A DNA stretch of 64,000 bases, taken from Rhodoferax fermentans. GTDB taxonomy: Bacteria > Pseudomonadota > Gammaproteobacteria > Burkholderiales > Burkholderiaceae_C. The notes under the pieces were generated by a model. That model was not told the origin of the DNA. It worked only from the letters and a program-made list of their open reading frames with translations, and did not search any database. Within the stretch, counting starts at the first letter, position 1. Every line of letters starts with the position of its first letter. The stretch is from the NCBI RefSeq assembly GCF_002017865.1, contig NZ_MTJN01000002.1:1240001-1304000 (forward strand), read 5' to 3'. Position numbers and translations under genes: made by a program. Below are positions 51,638-61,660 of this stretch, one piece after another.

Positions 51638-52744
51638 TCACGCGCAACAGGCATCAATCACCTGGCGCACCACAGCGTCCGGCGCACTACGCACACAGGC
51701 GCTGCCGGGTTTGTCGATCAACACAAACTTGATCTCGCCAGCTTCCGACTTCTTGTCCACACGCATCAGTTCCAGATAACGCCCGGCGTTGTCGGTCTCC
51801 GACAGTCGCGGCGCCCTGACTGGTAGTCCGGCTTTGGTTATCAAGGTGCTGAGACGGTGAACAAAAAAGGCGTCCACCAAACCCAGTCGTGCCGACAACT
51901 GCGCGGCCATCACCATGCCACAGCCCACCGCCTCACCGTGTAACCAGGCCCCAAAACCCAGACCGGCTTCGATGGCATGGCCAAAGGTGTGGCCAAAATT
52001 CAGGATGGCACGCAGGCCAGACTCGCGTTCGTCCTGCCCCACCACCCAGGCCTTGATCTCACAACTGCGTTTGACGATATGCGCCAAAGCCACCGGCTCA
52101 CGCGCCAGCACCGCCTCCAGGTTACCCTCCAGCCAGGCCAGGAAATCCATGTCGGCAATCGGCCCGTATTTGATGACCTCGGCCAGACCGGCGCTGAGTT
52201 CACGCTGCGGCAAGCTCTTGAGGGTGTCCAGATCACACACCACCTTGAGCGGCTGGTAAAACGCGCCAATCATGTTCTTGCCCAGCGGGTGGTTGATCGC
52301 GGTTTTGCCGCCCACCGACGAGTCCACCTGCGCCAGCAGCGTGGTGGGTACCTGCACAAATGGCACACCGCGCATGTAACTGGCCGCGGCAAAACCGGTC
52401 ATATCCCCCACCACGCCACCCCCCAGGGCAAACAGTGTGGTTTTGCGGTCGCAGCCGTGCCTCAGCAAGGCATCAAAAATCAGGTTCAAACTCTCCCAGG
52501 TCTTGAAGGCCTCACCGTCCGGCAACACCACGGTGAACACCTTGCCGTAGTGCGCGGCCAGTGCCTTTTCCAACTGCGGCGCGTACAGTGGCCCCACGGT
52601 GGTATTGGTCACAATCAGCGCGGCCGCCGACTTGGGCAACTGGGCGTAACTCAAGGGGTTATCTAAGAGCGAGCCACGGATAGCAATGTGGTAACTGCGA
52701 TCGGCCAGCTCAATGGCCACGGTTTGAAGATCTGAAGCTGTCAT
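51638..52744 (-). CDS. aroB: 3-dehydroquinate synthase
   Basis: The 368-residue shikimate-pathway enzyme that forms dehydroquinate from DAHP. The NAD-binding [35 protein letters not shown] and [14 protein letters not shown] with its zinc histidines are intact. It follows aroK by 20 bp. Confidence 0.97.
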   Translation of the reverse strand: MTASDLQTVAIELADRSYHIAIRGSLLDNPLSYAQLPKSAAALIVTNTTVGPLYAPQLEKALAAHYGKVFTVVLPDGEAFKTWESLNLIFDALLRHGCDRKTTLFALGGGVVGDMTGFAAASYMRGVPFVQVPTTLLAQVDSSVGGKTAINHPLGKNMIGAFYQPLKVVCDLDTLKSLPQRELSAGLAEVIKYGPIADMDFLAWLEGNLEAVLAREPVALAHIVKRSCEIKAWVVGQDERESGLRAILNFGHTFGHAIEAGLGFGAWLHGEAVGCGMVMAAQLSARLGLVDAFFVHRLSTLITKAGLPVRAPRLSETDNAGRYLELMRVDKKSEAGEIKFVLIDKPGSACVRSAPDAVVRQVIDACCA

Positions 52745-52764
52745 GCCTCAGAGTTTAGAGGGTT

Positions 52765-53289
52765 TCAGACCGTACCCACGCTGCCGTCGAGCTCGAGTTG
52801 CATCAGGATCATGTTGACCAAGCTGGCCACCGAGGGCCGCCCAGTATCCACCTGGAAATGGGCAGTTTCCTTGTACAAAGGGTGGCGTTGGCTATAGAGA
52901 TCACGCAACCGTCCCAGAGGGTCTGCTACTTGCAGGAGCGGGCGATTTTTGTCATGACGCAAGCGTCTAAACAGGTCGTCTGGCGAAGAATTCAGGTAGA
53001 CCACCTTGGTGCGCGAATGCAGATTGACCCGGTTCGCCGGTCTAAGCACCGCACCGCCCCCCGTGGACAACACCCCCTCGGGCACTTGCGTCAACGTATC
53101 GATGACGTCGGCTTCGATGTCGCGAAACCGCGCCTCACCCTCGCGCTCGAAGAACTCACGAATCGAGCAGCCCAACTGCTGCTCAATCACCGTGTCCGAG
53201 TCGAGGAACGGCAACCGCAGGCGCCGTGAAAGCAAACGGCCAACGGTGGTTTTACCCGAGCCCGGCAGGCCGATGAGACTGATGGTCAA
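52765..53289 (-). CDS. aroK: Shikimate kinase
   Basis: A 174-residue kinase that phosphorylates shikimate with ATP. P-loop GLPGSGKTT (residues 7-15), LDSD in the shikimate site, and STGGGAVLR are present, as is the lid arginine in RPLL. It lies between pilQ and aroB in the conserved pil-aro cluster. Confidence 0.97.
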   Translation of the reverse strand: MTISLIGLPGSGKTTVGRLLSRRLRLPFLDSDTVIEQQLGCSIREFFEREGEARFRDIEADVIDTLTQVPEGVLSTGGGAVLRPANRVNLHSRTKVVYLNSSPDDLFRRLRHDKNRPLLQVADPLGRLRDLYSQRHPLYKETAHFQVDTGRPSVASLVNMILMQLELDGSVGTV

Positions 53290-53318
53290 TTTGAAGGGAC
53301 GTCCTCTACAACGATCCC

Positions 53319-55370
53319 TTAACGGGCGACTTTGTCCTTGAGCACCCGCGGGGTGATAAAGACCAGCATTTCGCGTTTTTCGGTCGAGTTCACAGTCCGT
53401 TTGAACAAGTTCCCCACGCCCGGCAAATCCCCCAGGAGCGGCACCTTGTCAATTGTGTTCGAGGTGTCTTCGGTAAAGATGCCCCCCACCACCACCGTGC
53501 CGCCGTTCTCCACCAGCACCTGGGTCTGGATGTGTTTGGTATCGATCGCATATCCGGCATCGGTGCTGATACCACGGGTGTCCTTGGTCACATCCAGCGC
53601 GAGAATAATGCCCCCCTCTGGTGTGATCTGGGGCGTGACTTCCAGCTTCAGGTTGGCCTTGCGAAACGCAATCGAGGTGGCGCCACTGGACGAGGCCACT
53701 TGGTACGGGAACTCGGTGCCCTGCTCGATCAAGGCCTTGATCTGGTCCGCCGTGATAAGGCGCGGGCTGGAGATCACCTTGCCCTTGCCGTCCGCTTCCA
53801 GAGCAGAGATTTCAAGGTTCAAGAACTTGGTGGCAGACGAGTTGAAAATCGAAAATGCCACAGCGGCTCCCCCCGCCACCGGGAAGTTGACAAAGCTGCC
53901 GGAAGTTGTGCCAGCCCGGCCACTGGTATAGTTTGAGCCAATCGATGCATTTGAGCTGCTGCTGCCGCCACCCAAACGCACACCCAGCGACTTGCTGAAG
54001 GTGTCCGAGGCTTCCACAATGCGCGCCTCAATCATCACTTGGCGCACCGGGATATCCAGTTTGTCGATCAACTGCTGAACCTGCTCCAACTTCGCAGGAA
54101 TGTCTGTCACAAACAACTGATTGGTACGAGCCTCCGCAATCACACTGCCGCGTGCACTGAGCAAGCGAGACGACGCACCAGAACCACCAGTACCGGTGGC
54201 GGTTAACTGAGCCGCCACTTCTGCGGCCTTGGTGTAGTTCATCTGAAACGACTGGGTTCGCAGAGGCTCCAAGCTCTGCACAGCGGCTGCCGACTCCAGA
54301 TCAAGCTTTTCCTTGGCATTGATTTCGTCTTTGGGCGCAATCCACAACACATTGCCGGTCTTGCGCATGCCCAGGCCCTTGGCCTGCAGGATGATGTCCA
54401 ACGCCTGATCCCAGGGCACGTCCTGCAAACGCAGCGTCACAGCCCCATTGACGGAGTCAGAGGTGATCACGTTGAAATTCGTAAAGTCTGCAATCACCTG
54501 CAGCAAGGAGCGGACTTCAATGTTCTGGAAATTGAGCGACAGTTTTTGCCCACTGTAACCCGGGCCTTGGGTCAACTTCGAAGTATCCACCTTGACCGGC
54601 TTGACCTCAACGACAAACTCCGAGTTGCTCTGGTAGGCACTGTGCACCCAGTCGCCTTGGGGCTCAATCACCATGCGCACGCGGTCACCACTTTGGCTGG
54701 TGGTGATGGTTTTGACCGGTGTACCAAAATCAGTCACATCCAGACGCCTACGCAACCCCTCCGGCAAGGTGGTTTTCATGAACTCCACCACCAGCGTCTG
54801 ACCCTGTTGACGGATGTCGACACCCACCTGGTCATTGGGCAAGGAAACAATGATGCGCCCGGATGCGTCAGCCCCACGACGAAAATCCAGGTCGCGCAAC
54901 GGCGAAGCGTCGCGAACCACAGTTTGCGCAAATACCTTGGGCACTTCGGCCGCGGCAACATCCGCGACTGCGTCCAGTGACACATACAGGGACTTGCCCT
55001 GAATTTGGGTCTTGTAAGCCGTGTATTGTTTGAGATTCAACACCACACGGGTGCGATCCCCTGCCTGAACCACGCTGACGGATTTGAGATTGCCTTGGTT
55101 GATGTCCACAGAAGAGCGCCCCATGGCACTCACCACACCCGGAAAATCAAGCGCAATTCTGGCGGGAGACTGGATGGAAAACCCGGTTGGTACAGTCGGC
55201 AGGGCTTCACTCAAATCAATCTTGACAACTTCTGAGCCGCCTTGCATAGAACCCGTCACAGCCTCAATGGCGATCTGGGCCTGCGCCGTCGCCGTGGCCA
55301 ACAACAAGCTGGCGACAAGCCAAACCCGGCTGCCAAACCGGCCAAATAAATAATGGTGTTGGGTTTTCAT
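53319..55370 (-). CDS. pilQ: Type IV pilus secretin PilQ
   Basis: The 683-residue outer-membrane secretin through which the pilus passes. It has a signal peptide (cleavage near Ala31), two N-terminal AMIN domains (about residues 35-225), an STN/N0 domain (about 270-345), N1 domain, and a C-terminal secretin domain with LLGDLPGVGNLFK. The serine-rich GGGSSSSNASIGSN stretch is in the gate region. It overlaps pilP by 4 bp. Confidence 0.95.
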   Translation of the reverse strand: MKTQHHYLFGRFGSRVWLVASLLLATATAQAQIAIEAVTGSMQGGSEVVKIDLSEALPTVPTGFSIQSPARIALDFPGVVSAMGRSSVDINQGNLKSVSVVQAGDRTRVVLNLKQYTAYKTQIQGKSLYVSLDAVADVAAAEVPKVFAQTVVRDASPLRDLDFRRGADASGRIIVSLPNDQVGVDIRQQGQTLVVEFMKTTLPEGLRRRLDVTDFGTPVKTITTSQSGDRVRMVIEPQGDWVHSAYQSNSEFVVEVKPVKVDTSKLTQGPGYSGQKLSLNFQNIEVRSLLQVIADFTNFNVITSDSVNGAVTLRLQDVPWDQALDIILQAKGLGMRKTGNVLWIAPKDEINAKEKLDLESAAAVQSLEPLRTQSFQMNYTKAAEVAAQLTATGTGGSGASSRLLSARGSVIAEARTNQLFVTDIPAKLEQVQQLIDKLDIPVRQVMIEARIVEASDTFSKSLGVRLGGGSSSSNASIGSNYTSGRAGTTSGSFVNFPVAGGAAVAFSIFNSSATKFLNLEISALEADGKGKVISSPRLITADQIKALIEQGTEFPYQVASSSGATSIAFRKANLKLEVTPQITPEGGIILALDVTKDTRGISTDAGYAIDTKHIQTQVLVENGGTVVVGGIFTEDTSNTIDKVPLLGDLPGVGNLFKRTVNSTEKREMLVFITPRVLKDKVAR

Positions 55371-55912
55371 TTTGACCTCTCTTGCAGCTGCAATGACGCA
55401 GTGCGTTCAATCCACTCACCCGCTGCGTCCTGAACAATTTCACGCAGGGTGACTTCTGTCTCAACGATTTTTGTTATGCGGCCATAGTTCTGTCCCAAAT
55501 GCTCCCCTACACGGACTTGATACAACAATTTGCCCACAGTTACCAACGCAACGGGTTTGCCGTCGCGAACCATGCTGCCCACCAAGGCGATCGTGTCCAG
55601 AGGGAACTCCTCAAGTGGCTCTTTACGTCGCATCAACTCCGGCTCAAGCAAAGCGGCGTTGGAAGAGGCTTGTGCTGAATCCTTCTTCAGCGCCAAGGTC
55701 AGCTTCTTGGCACTGAAGGGGTCAAACTCGGTTGTCTCGGTGTAATTTTCTGGCTTGAACTGCTTGGGTTCGGACAAGGGAACCACTTTGGGAAACGTCT
55801 GGCTTTTTTGCTGCGCCATCCATTCACGCAGTTCGTTCTCAGACGCACCGGTACACGCACTCAACACCGTCAGAGGCAACAACAGCGAAAAAATCAAACG
55901 ACGGGCGCTCAT
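55367..55912 (-). CDS. pilP: Type IV pilus assembly lipoprotein PilP
   Basis: A 181-residue inner-membrane lipoprotein (lipobox VLSAC, Cys20) that links the PilMNO platform to PilQ. The C-terminal HR-type domain has VGSMVRDGKPVALVTVG, LYQVRVGEHLGQNYGRI. It overlaps pilQ and pilO by 4 bp each. Confidence 0.94.
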   Translation of the reverse strand: MSARRLIFSLLLPLTVLSACTGASENELREWMAQQKSQTFPKVVPLSEPKQFKPENYTETTEFDPFSAKKLTLALKKDSAQASSNAALLEPELMRRKEPLEEFPLDTIALVGSMVRDGKPVALVTVGKLLYQVRVGEHLGQNYGRITKIVETEVTLREIVQDAAGEWIERTASLQLQERSK

Positions 55913-56577
55913 TTTTTGGCTCCAGCCGTGGCTTTGCGCTGGGCGCTGACCTCTTGTGCATCCAGGTAACGAAAGGTCTTGGCAACAGCCTCCATCGCCA
56001 AGGCATTGTCCTTGACCGGCACAATCGACATGTTGTTGAGCGTCACAATCCGCGACAGGTTGGAAATATCGGCTGCAAATGAACCAATATCGTGGTAGCG
56101 CCCTGTCACTCTCACGGATATAGGCAGCTCTGCATAGTATTCACGCACCACGACTTGGCCCGGCCGGAACAAGTCAAACTGCAAACTTCGGCCAATACCC
56201 GCCTGGTTGATGTCCGATAACAAGGCATCCATCTCCGCTTTGCTGGGCAGCTGCTTCTCCAACTGCGTCACATACTGCTGAACCTGCTCACGCTGCTTCT
56301 TGAGGGCCTCAAGGTTCACGGCTTTGGCCAACTTGACTTGGTACTCATCTCGCAACTTGACCTCCTGCTCCTGTGCAGCGATCAGCTCATCCTTTGAGTC
56401 GGTCAACCAAATAAACCATAAAAAAACAACCACCGCCAGCGCCAGCACAGCAAACAGGGTTTGACGAGGCAAGTTGGGCCAGTTGGATGGGTCCTTGCTA
56501 TCTAGGTTGCGGAACTGTTCAGCAGCAGCGTCCAGCCAAGGCTTGAAATCGACAGAAAAGTTAAGAGACTTTGCCAT
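55909..56577 (-). CDS. pilO: Type IV pilus inner-membrane protein PilO
   Basis: A 222-residue bitopic protein with one membrane segment (about residues 41-60), a coiled-coil (about 66-116) and a ferredoxin-like periplasmic domain. It pairs with PilN in the alignment complex. It lies 11 bp after pilN. Confidence 0.94.
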   Translation of the reverse strand: MAKSLNFSVDFKPWLDAAAEQFRNLDSKDPSNWPNLPRQTLFAVLALAVVVFLWFIWLTDSKDELIAAQEQEVKLRDEYQVKLAKAVNLEALKKQREQVQQYVTQLEKQLPSKAEMDALLSDINQAGIGRSLQFDLFRPGQVVVREYYAELPISVRVTGRYHDIGSFAADISNLSRIVTLNNMSIVPVKDNALAMEAVAKTFRYLDAQEVSAQRKATAGAKK

Positions 56578-56588
56578 AGTTCAAGCCA

Positions 56589-57224
56589 TCACTTTGCCAA
56601 AGGGGAAGAAGCTGCAGCCAGTTTGCCCGCAGCACTCACAGGCGGCACAACGTTGCCCGCTTCGCCTGCCCGCACCAGCTTCACATTGATTTTGAAATTG
56701 GCAACCCGACGCTGGTCACGCGGTGTCAGGCTGACAGACCCGGCCACAATTTCGATCAGCTCCGGGCGATTCAACCAAGCAGACTTGGTGCTCAGGTTAC
56801 GCAACAACTCGGACACACGTTCATTCGACTGCGACACGCCCTGCAAAGCCACACTTTGCCCCTCCTGCCGCATGCTGGTGATGTAAACACCTTCAGGCAA
56901 CTGCCCGACCAACTCAGTGAGCAAATGGACCGGCATGTTGCGATCCGCCTGCAAGTCTTCCACCGCCTGCTGGCGGGCACGCAAAGCGGCAATCTCGGCC
57001 TCCAAACCCGCAATGTCTTTGATTTGCCGGTCAAACTGGGCAATTTCAGAACTCAGTATCTGGTTCTTGTCCTGCTGATCAGAGATTTGTGCATGAAACC
57101 ACAGATAAATACACCCCGCAAGCAATCCGCCTGCCAAGACGGACATCATCAATCCAACATTGAACACATCCTTGCGGCGTTTGCGAGCGGCTTCCCGGTG
57201 GGGAAGTAGATTGATCAGTATCAC
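56589..57224 (-). CDS. pilN: Type IV pilus inner-membrane protein PilN
   Basis: A 211-residue bitopic protein. It starts with the PilM-binding INLLPHRE motif, followed by a membrane segment and a coiled-coil. The start is GTG 57224: it gives the family start (MILINLLPHRE), has GGAG 9 nt upstream, and overlaps the pilM stop as GTGA. Confidence 0.93.
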   Translation of the reverse strand: MILINLLPHREAARKRRKDVFNVGLMMSVLAGGLLAGCIYLWFHAQISDQQDKNQILSSEIAQFDRQIKDIAGLEAEIAALRARQQAVEDLQADRNMPVHLLTELVGQLPEGVYITSMRQEGQSVALQGVSQSNERVSELLRNLSTKSAWLNRPELIEIVAGSVSLTPRDQRRVANFKINVKLVRAGEAGNVVPPVSAAGKLAAASSPLAK

Positions 57225-58300
57225 TGCAAAAATCTCCGCAAAGCCAAGCCACAAGAGGTGAGGTAAGACGGCGCCTCGCGCTCCATTTTGTTGAGCCGAA
57301 TCGAAGGCGACATCTCCATACCTTCAAACGGATTCACAACACTGCAGGCAAACCCGGTTTGTTGGGTGACAGCCGCTGTCAACCCGGGCAGGGACGCCGA
57401 CCCGCCAGCAAGCATCACCCTGTCCACCTTGTTGTGCGGACTGCTGGTGAAAAAGAACTGCAGCGCACGGCTGACTTCCTGCACCAGACTTTCGAGAAAC
57501 GGCTGCAACACCAACGCCTTGTAATCATCAGGCAACTCACCGGTGCGCTTTTTGCTCTCAGCTTCTTCCAGTGAAAAACCGTACTGCCGAATGATCATCT
57601 GGGTGAGCTGCGCACCACCAAAAGCCTGATCGCGGTCATACAGTACTTCATCATTGCGAATGACCTGCATGCTGGTGGTCATGGCACCGACCTCAAACAA
57701 GGCCACGATGCTGCCAACACCTTGGTTGGGCATGTTGGCGATCAGTCGACTGGCCGCCAGCCGGGAAGCATAGGACTCCACATCCACAATCACGGGCTTC
57801 AAGCCTGCCGCCTCTGCCAAGCCTTGAATGTCTTGCACTTTTTCGCGCCGAGAAGCGGCAATCAGCACCTCGACATCCCCCGAAGAATTGGCACTCGGAC
57901 CCACAATACAAAAGTCCAAGCTGACCTCATCCAAGGGAAACGGGATGTACTGGTTGGCCTCGGTCTCAACCTGAAGCTCCAGCTCTTGGTCAGACAAGCC
58001 CCCTGGTAGCACAATTTTTTTGGTGATCACCGCTGACGGGGGCAGCGCCATGGCGACATTTCTGGTTTTGGTGCCACTCTTTTTGACCAGTCGACGCACC
58101 GCATCGGCCACTTCGTCGAACTTTTCGATGTTGCCATCCGTGATCCAGCCCCGCTCCAGCGGAATGATCGCGCAGTTCTCCAAAATCAACTTTCCCGCCC
58201 GATCCTGACCCAGCTCAACCAGCTTGACGCTTGACGAACTGACATCCAAACCCAGCATGGCTGCAGGTTGACGACTGAATAACGAGCCCAAAGAAAGCAA
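57221..58300 (-). CDS. pilM: Type IV pilus cytoplasmic ATPase-like PilM
   Basis: The 359-residue actin-like (FtsA-fold) cytoplasmic protein that binds ATP and the N-terminus of PilN. The motifs LGLDVSSSSVKLVEL, GAMTTSMQVIRN, and LAGGSASLPGL are present. The start appears to be TTG 58300, with GGGGA 6 nt upstream; the next ATG is 14 codons in and would cut the family start. The upstream 265-bp gap holds promoters for pilM and for the divergent PBP1A gene, but I cannot fix hexamers. Confidence 0.93.
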   Translation of the reverse strand: MLSLGSLFSRQPAAMLGLDVSSSSVKLVELGQDRAGKLILENCAIIPLERGWITDGNIEKFDEVADAVRRLVKKSGTKTRNVAMALPPSAVITKKIVLPGGLSDQELELQVETEANQYIPFPLDEVSLDFCIVGPSANSSGDVEVLIAASRREKVQDIQGLAEAAGLKPVIVDVESYASRLAASRLIANMPNQGVGSIVALFEVGAMTTSMQVIRNDEVLYDRDQAFGGAQLTQMIIRQYGFSLEEAESKKRTGELPDDYKALVLQPFLESLVQEVSRALQFFFTSSPHNKVDRVMLAGGSASLPGLTAAVTQQTGFACSVVNPFEGMEMSPSIRLNKMEREAPSYLTSCGLALRRFLQ

Positions 58301-58565
58301 TATGGTCCCCTATTTGGCGTGGCAAAAATCGAGCTTGTCTTGAGAAATCACTTGAATGCTATCAGTAAGATCATTGTCCAGCAAAGATATTTCGACTTTT
58401 TTCAGACGATGAACGTTGCCAAAATGCAGATCATAAGTCCGACCAGCGCCCCAAAAGCACGCCAAGCCGTCAGAACCTGGTCTCTTGCCACGGATCGGAA
58501 TGCGATACTTCAAGCCCTGATGCATTCCCGCTTTGATACCGGGTTGACGCCGGTAAGCACCTGTC

Positions 58566-60962
58566 ATGCCTGAAACACCCCCACCCACTCCCCCCGTTGC
58601 CCCCCAGACGGTTCCTCCCAAAAAGCGCCGCCCGATGCACTGGGCTGTCAAGTTGCCTTTGATGGTCGGCGGCGTGTTGTTGGCCGGTTTGGCTTCGCTG
58701 TTGATGATTGTGGCGATTGCCATGGCCATGGCCTACCCCAATCTGCCCGATGTCTCGGAGTTGTCTGACTACCGCCCGAAGTTGCCGCTGCGCGTCTTTT
58801 CGGCCGAAGGCACCCTGATTGGGGAATTTGGTGAGGAGCGGCGCCATCTGACGCCCATCAAAGACATCCCCAAGGTCATGAAAGATGCGGTGCTGGCCAT
58901 CGAAGATGCCCGGTTCTATCAGCATGGTGGGGTGGATTACATTGGTGTGGCACGCGCCGCGCTGGCGAATCTGGGCCAGATCAAGAGCCAGGGCGCATCG
59001 ACCATCACCATGCAGGTGGCGCGCAATGTGTATCTGTCGTCTGAAAAAACCTACACGCGCAAGATTTACGAGATTTTGTTGACCTTCAAGATGGAGCACT
59101 TGCTGAGCAAGGACCAGATTCTTGAGATCTACATGAACCAGATTTTTCTCGGCAACCGCGCCTATGGTTTTGCTGCAGCCTCCGAGGCCTATTTTGGCAA
59201 GCAGCTGAAGGACATCAGCGTGGCAGAAGCCGCCATGCTGGCGGGTTTGCCCAAGGCCCCGTCGGCCTACAACCCCATCAGCAACCCCAAACGCGCCAAA
59301 ACACGCCAGCTCTACATCATCCAGCGCATGCTCGAAAACGGCTTCATCACCCCCGAGCAGGCCGAACTCGCCACGCAAGAGGTGGTGAAGATCAGGTCCT
59401 CGGCCGACAGCGCCCAAGTACACGCCGAATACTTCACGGAAACCGTGCGCCAGCTGATTTACGCCCAGTATGGCGACTCGACCTACACCCGTGGTCTGAA
59501 CGTCTACACCACGCTGCGGGCGGCCGACCAGATCGCCGCCTACCAGGCCCTGCGCCGGGGCATCATGAATTACGAACGTCGGCAGGTGTACCGGGGCCCG
59601 GAGAAGTTTGTCAGCATGCCCCAGGACGCCCAAGGCACCGAAGATGTGATTGACGAGGCCCTGCTGGAGCATCCTGACAACGGTGATGTGTTGTCCGCCG
59701 TGGTGCTGGAGGCCAACCCCAAGATGATCAAGGCGATCCGCCAAAACGGTGACATCGTCGAAATCACCGGAGAGGGCCTCAAACCTGCGCAATCAGGCTT
59801 GTCCGACAAAGCCCCCTCCAACATCAAGATCCGCCGGGGTGCGGTGATCCGTATTGTCCAGACGCCCAAGTCCACCTGGGAGATCACCCAGTTGCCTGAA
59901 GTCGAAGGCGCCTTTGTGGCGATTGACCCCCGGACCGGCGCGATCCGGGCGCTGGTCGGTGGTTTTGATTTCGAGAAAAACAAGTTCAACCACGTCACCC
60001 AGGCCTGGCGCCAGCCGGGCTCCAGCTTCAAGCCCTTCATTTATTCAGCCGCTCTTGAAAACGGGGTGACCCCAGCCACCATCGTCAACGATGGTCCGCT
60101 CTTTTTCAGCGCGGGCGTCACCGGCGGGCAGCCTTGGGAGCCCAAAAACTACGACGGCAAGTTTGAAGGCCCGATGAGCCTGCGACGTGGTTTGGCACTG
60201 TCCAAGAACATGGTCTCGATCCGGGTCTTGCAGGTTGTCGGGGCGCAACACGCTCAGGACTGGGTCACCCGTTTTGGTTTTGATGCAGAGAAACACCCGG
60301 CCTACCTGACGATGGCGCTGGGCGCGGGTTCGGTGACCCCGATGCAGATGGCCACCGCCTACTCGGTGTTTGCCAACGGTGGCTACCGCGTCAACCCCTG
60401 GATTGTGTCGAGTATCACCGACCAAAAAGGCAGGGTTCTGGCCCAAACCCCGGTGCCTGTGCTCGATGAGTCGGTGCGAGCCATTGATGCACGCAATGCC
60501 TTTGTCATGGACAGTCTGCTGCAGGAGGTGGCTCGTTCCGGCACGGCAGCCTCAGCACAAGCCAAGCTAAAGCGGCCTGACCTGTTCGGCAAAACCGGTA
60601 CCACCAACGACTCCATGGATGCGTGGTTTGCCGGTTTTCAGCCCAGCCTGGCTGCAGTGACTTGGATTGGTTATGACACACCACGCAAACTGGGTAGCCG
60701 GGAAACGGGTGGCGGCTTGAGCTTGCCGGTGTGGATTGAGTTCATGGCACAAGCCCTCAAGAATGTGCCCGTGGCCGAGCTGCCGGTACCAGAAGGTGTG
60801 GTCAACATCGATGGGGAGTGGTTCTTCAACGAATACACCAAGTCGACGGGCATTGCCACGCTGGGGCTGGATGGCGGCGGCAAAGCAGTCGACAGCCAAC
60901 AGGTGATTCCGATGCCGGTGGCGGACGAGAAAAAGAAAATCCTCGATCTGTTTAAAAACTAG
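58566..60962 (+). CDS. Penicillin-binding protein 1A (bifunctional)
   Basis: A 798-residue class A PBP. One membrane anchor (about residues 30-56), a glycosyltransferase domain with catalytic Glu113 (AIEDARFYQH), and a transpeptidase domain with Ser486 in SSFK, an SKN motif and Lys676 in KTGTTND. It is divergent from pilM, a conserved layout (mrcA/ponA next to pilM), and convergent with cyaY. Confidence 0.95.
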   Translation: MPETPPPTPPVAPQTVPPKKRRPMHWAVKLPLMVGGVLLAGLASLLMIVAIAMAMAYPNLPDVSELSDYRPKLPLRVFSAEGTLIGEFGEERRHLTPIKDIPKVMKDAVLAIEDARFYQHGGVDYIGVARAALANLGQIKSQGASTITMQVARNVYLSSEKTYTRKIYEILLTFKMEHLLSKDQILEIYMNQIFLGNRAYGFAAASEAYFGKQLKDISVAEAAMLAGLPKAPSAYNPISNPKRAKTRQLYIIQRMLENGFITPEQAELATQEVVKIRSSADSAQVHAEYFTETVRQLIYAQYGDSTYTRGLNVYTTLRAADQIAAYQALRRGIMNYERRQVYRGPEKFVSMPQDAQGTEDVIDEALLEHPDNGDVLSAVVLEANPKMIKAIRQNGDIVEITGEGLKPAQSGLSDKAPSNIKIRRGAVIRIVQTPKSTWEITQLPEVEGAFVAIDPRTGAIRALVGGFDFEKNKFNHVTQAWRQPGSSFKPFIYSAALENGVTPATIVNDGPLFFSAGVTGGQPWEPKNYDGKFEGPMSLRRGLALSKNMVSIRVLQVVGAQHAQDWVTRFGFDAEKHPAYLTMALGAGSVTPMQMATAYSVFANGGYRVNPWIVSSITDQKGRVLAQTPVPVLDESVRAIDARNAFVMDSLLQEVARSGTAASAQAKLKRPDLFGKTGTTNDSMDAWFAGFQPSLAAVTWIGYDTPRKLGSRETGGGLSLPVWIEFMAQALKNVPVAELPVPEGVVNIDGEWFFNEYTKSTGIATLGLDGGGKAVDSQQVIPMPVADEKKKILDLFKN

Positions 60963-60988
60963 GCGGCCGCGCGGCAACGGCCTGAAAT

Positions 60989-61321
60989 CTAGCTCGCCGC
61001 AAACACAAGCGGGCTGCCTGACTGTTCGCTGGCAAAACGCGACAGTGAGGCAAAAAACTCGCCCTGCCCCTTGGTATCCATCCACTGTTTGCCATCAAAT
61101 TTGTAGTGATACCCACCGCTTTTGGCGGCCAGCCAGATCTCCTGCAAGGGCTTTTGCAGGTTGATCACAATCTGGCTGTGGTTGGCAAACACCAGCGTCA
61201 CCATGCCGCCGGTGCGCTGGTTGTCAATGTCTGCGTTGGTCGCGTCGTTGATATGGTCACAGCTGGCCTCCACGGCTTTGAGCACACGTTCCGCCTGGTC
61301 CATAAATTCAGCATCGTTCAT
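60989..61321 (-). CDS. cyaY: Iron donor protein CyaY (frataxin)
   Basis: The 110-residue bacterial frataxin, which binds iron through an acidic helix and modulates iron-sulfur cluster assembly. Conserved parts are the acidic first helix ([18 protein letters not shown]), [34 protein letters not shown] strands, and a short C-terminus. It is divergent from the LptM-like gene by 14 bp. Confidence 0.93.
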   Translation of the reverse strand: MNDAEFMDQAERVLKAVEASCDHINDATNADIDNQRTGGMVTLVFANHSQIVINLQKPLQEIWLAAKSGGYHYKFDGKQWMDTKGQGEFFASLSRFASEQSGSPLVFAAS

Positions 61322-61335
61322 TACAATTCCACATC

Positions 61336-61572
61336 ATGTTGATCCAACAAATTCTAGTCCGGGCCCTGGCCCTGTCAGCCACGGTTTCGCTACTGTCTGC
61401 CTGTGGTCAAACAGGGGCCCTGTACCTGCCCACGCCCCCGGCTGGAACTCATCGGGCCACACTGCCCGAGTCCCTGGTACCCCAGGTCTTCTCTCGGCCC
61501 GCTGCCACACCGGCTGCGGATGTGGCAAGCACCCCAGCCAAGGCCAGCAGCCAGCCTGTCGCCGCGCCCTGA
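61336..61572 (+). CDS. LptM/YifL-like small lipoprotein
   Basis: A 78-residue lipoprotein with a clear signal and lipobox (LLSAC, Cys23), then the GQTGALYLP motif typical of LptM/YifL proteins that assist assembly of the LptD translocon. The rest is low-complexity and rich in alanine and proline. In many relatives lysA follows; here msrQ follows on the opposite strand. Confidence 0.88.
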   Translation: MLIQQILVRALALSATVSLLSACGQTGALYLPTPPAGTHRATLPESLVPQVFSRPAATPAADVASTPAKASSQPVAAP

Positions 61573-61616
61573 CCGCTCAAGGCGACGGCGGAGCTGTCAC
61601 CGAACGCTCTTTCACT

Positions 61617-61660
61617 GATAGCATCCAGCCCTTTTATCTAAAGGGCTAGAGGCCTTTTTC
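61617..61660 (-). repeat. Dispersed palindromic repeat, copy 11, at the msrQ 3' end
   Basis: Minus-strand reading: AAAAAGGCCTCTAGCCCTTT, AGATAAAAGGGCTGGATG, CTATCA. The msrQ tail RPLAL and its stop codon TAG are inside it. The 7-bp AGCCCTT/AAGGGCT hairpin next to a T-run may terminate transcription from the LptM-like gene. Confidence 0.82.
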
